This document shows positions 38,848-39,978 of a stretch of DNA of 39,978 bases, one piece after another. Position numbers and translations under genes: made by a program. The notes below the pieces were generated by a model. That model did not search any database. It saw only the letters and a list, made by a program, of their open reading frames with translations, and was not told the DNA's origin. The DNA comes from Firmicutes bacterium UBA4882 (GTDB taxonomy: Bacteria > Bacillota > UBA4882), in assembly GCA_002399265.1 (NCBI GenBank), contig DHDG01000011.1, forward strand, positions 3,052-43,029, written 5' to 3'. The stretch's first letter is position 1. Every line of letters begins with the position of its first letter.

Positions 38848-39897
38848 TTGGCCGAAAAAGTCCTTATGAAGGGAAATGAAGCGATCGCGGAAGGCGCTAT
38901 TGCCGCCGGATGCCAGTGCTTCTTTGGTTATCCGATTACTCCGCAGAACGAAGTGCCCGAACACATGTCGAAACGCATGATTGAGCTTGGGCGTGTATTC
39001 TTACAGGCCGAAAGCGAAGTGGCCGCTATTAACATGGTCTACGGTGCCGCCGGTGCCGGAGCGCGTGTCATGACCTCTTCATCCAGCCCAGGTATCAGTC
39101 TGAAACAGGAAGGTATTTCCTACATTGCCACCGCAGAGCTACCCGCGGTGATCGTCAACGTACAGCGTGGTGGACCGGGGCTTGGCGGTTTGTGTCCGTC
39201 GCAGTCTGACTATTTTCAGGCTACCAAAGGCGGCGGCCATGGCGATTATCATTTGATCGTCCTCGCGCCTTCTTCTGTACAGGAACTCTATGACATGGTT
39301 GGCGATGCCTTCGATCTGGCAGACAAATACCGTAATCCGGCCATGTTGCTCACCGACGCCGTCATTGGCCAAATGATGGAGCCGGTCGAGCTTAAAGAAC
39401 GCAAAGTACCGAATGTAGATAAAAGTTGGGCAACCACAGGACACCAAGGCAAACGTAAGCACAATATCGTGAACTCCTTAGGTTTGGCCTGGGATGAATT
39501 GGCTGAGATGAATAAGCGTCTTTATGATAAGTATGAGACCATTAAAGCCAATGAAGTTCGTATTGAAGAGCAGAATGTCAACGATGCCGACCTCGTTGTG
39601 ATCGCTTATGGTTCATCATCCCGCGTTGCCAAGTCCGCTATTGCTCTGGCACGCGCTAATGGCGTCAAAGTTGGCTTGCTGCGCCCCATCACCTTATGGC
39701 CGTTTCCCAGCAAGAGAGTGGCTGAACTGGCTGCCCGGGGCAAGAAGTTCCTGGTCGTCGAAATGAGCTTCGGCCAGATGTATGAAGATGTCAGGCTGGC
39801 TGTTGACGGTAAGGCCCCAGTCGACTTGCTGTATAAACTGAATGGTACGGTCCCGAGTGTGGAAGAGGTCCAGCAGCGTATTGAATCCTTGAAATAA
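38848..39897 (+). CDS. 2-oxoacid:ferredoxin oxidoreductase, alpha subunit
   Basis: 349-residue KorA/VorB-type subunit of the CoA-dependent oxidative decarboxylation enzyme. Signature regions: GNEAIAEGAIAAGCQCFFGYPITPQNE (N-terminal pyrimidine-binding domain), TSSSSPGISLKQEGISY and VNVQRGGPGLG, then VGLLRPITLWPFP. It acts in the cytosol using ferredoxin. TTG 38848 is 7 bases after GGGAGG (38835-38840); the ORF upstream to 38809 overlaps korD. VorB and KorA cannot be separated by eye. Confidence 0.92.
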   Translation: MAEKVLMKGNEAIAEGAIAAGCQCFFGYPITPQNEVPEHMSKRMIELGRVFLQAESEVAAINMVYGAAGAGARVMTSSSSPGISLKQEGISYIATAELPAVIVNVQRGGPGLGGLCPSQSDYFQATKGGGHGDYHLIVLAPSSVQELYDMVGDAFDLADKYRNPAMLLTDAVIGQMMEPVELKERKVPNVDKSWATTGHQGKRKHNIVNSLGLAWDELAEMNKRLYDKYETIKANEVRIEEQNVNDADLVVIAYGSSSRVAKSAIALARANGVKVGLLRPITLWPFPSKRVAELAARGKKFLVVEMSFGQMYEDVRLAVDGKAPVDLLYKLNGTVPSVEEVQQRIESLK

Positions 39898-39937
39898 TCG
39901 CCGTTGCGCGGCTATTTATGTTTTGGAGGTGTTGAGG

Positions 39938-39978
39938 TTGCAAACGGTGTTCAAAAAGCCGGAAGCTTTAACGGACGT
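39938..39978 (+). CDS. 2-oxoacid:ferredoxin oxidoreductase, beta subunit, cut by window
   Basis: The first 13 codons of a gene running off the right edge. TTG 39938 is 7 bases after GGAGGT (39925-39930). The start MQTVFKKPEALTD is the typical beginning of the thiamine-pyrophosphate-binding beta subunit (KorB/VorA). It is 40 bases after the alpha subunit stop, completing the operon. Confidence 0.82.
   Translation, partial: MQTVFKKPEALTD

Noticed and set aside
1..39978. CRISPR, prophage, IS, tRNA or rRNA genes
   Set aside because: No regularly spaced repeats, transposase or phage genes or cloverleaf sequences were seen; the only repeats are short tandem units and two palindromic elements.

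Overview
The window is a dense chromosomal segment, almost all genes on the + strand, from an anaerobic, endospore-forming Firmicute. Sporulation genes (yunB, spoVS, spo0A), a T-box riboswitch, RNase Y/YmdB, a PASTA-domain kinase and a 2-oxoacid:ferredoxin oxidoreductase operon all point there. The FhaA/FhaB-type proteins beside the kinase suggest Negativicutes (Sporomusa-like) or a Peptococcaceae-type clostridium. That placement is inference; no rRNA is present. I see no tRNA, rRNA, CRISPR array, prophage or insertion sequence.

Layout. 1-2.0 kb: end of yunB, then prs and rpmB on the minus strand. 2.1-6.0 kb: a consensus promoter, a possible 28-residue ORF, asp23, fakA, rsmD, coaD and a coiled-coil protein. 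6.0-14.2 kb: recA (with a LexA-type box), recX, rny, an unknown gene, ymdB, spoVS, an M19 dipeptidase, a GNAT and spo0A. Both spoVS and spo0A have close matches to sigma-H promoters. 14.3-25.3 kb: a tightly coupled run rlmN, fhaA, fhaB, prpC, ftsW-type SEDS gene, pbpA, prkC, rsgA, rpe, cheX-like, reoM/ireB, murA. 25.6-29.3 kb: a pyridoxamine-oxidase-like protein and dnaE. 29.4-37.8 kb: a valine T-box, GNAT, valS, an ABC exporter pair, a TPR protein and folC. 37.9-39.98 kb: a P-loop ATPase and the delta, alpha and (cut) beta subunits of a Kor/Vor oxidoreductase.

The most interesting part is the 14.3-25.3 kb run. It puts the PASTA Ser/Thr kinase and its phosphatase, two phosphothreonine-reading FHA proteins, a SEDS/PBP pair, ReoM/IreB (the kinase substrate that in Listeria controls MurA proteolysis) and MurA itself into one co-oriented cluster, with reoM and murA overlapping. 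In the model organisms I recall, reoM/ireB is encoded elsewhere, next to alaS. The MurA here has Asp in place of the usual catalytic Cys, a change known to confer fosfomycin insensitivity.

Many start codons are TTG or GTG, chosen here from Shine-Dalgarno spacing. Several intergenic gaps hold short tandem repeats or long palindromes that no gene explains.
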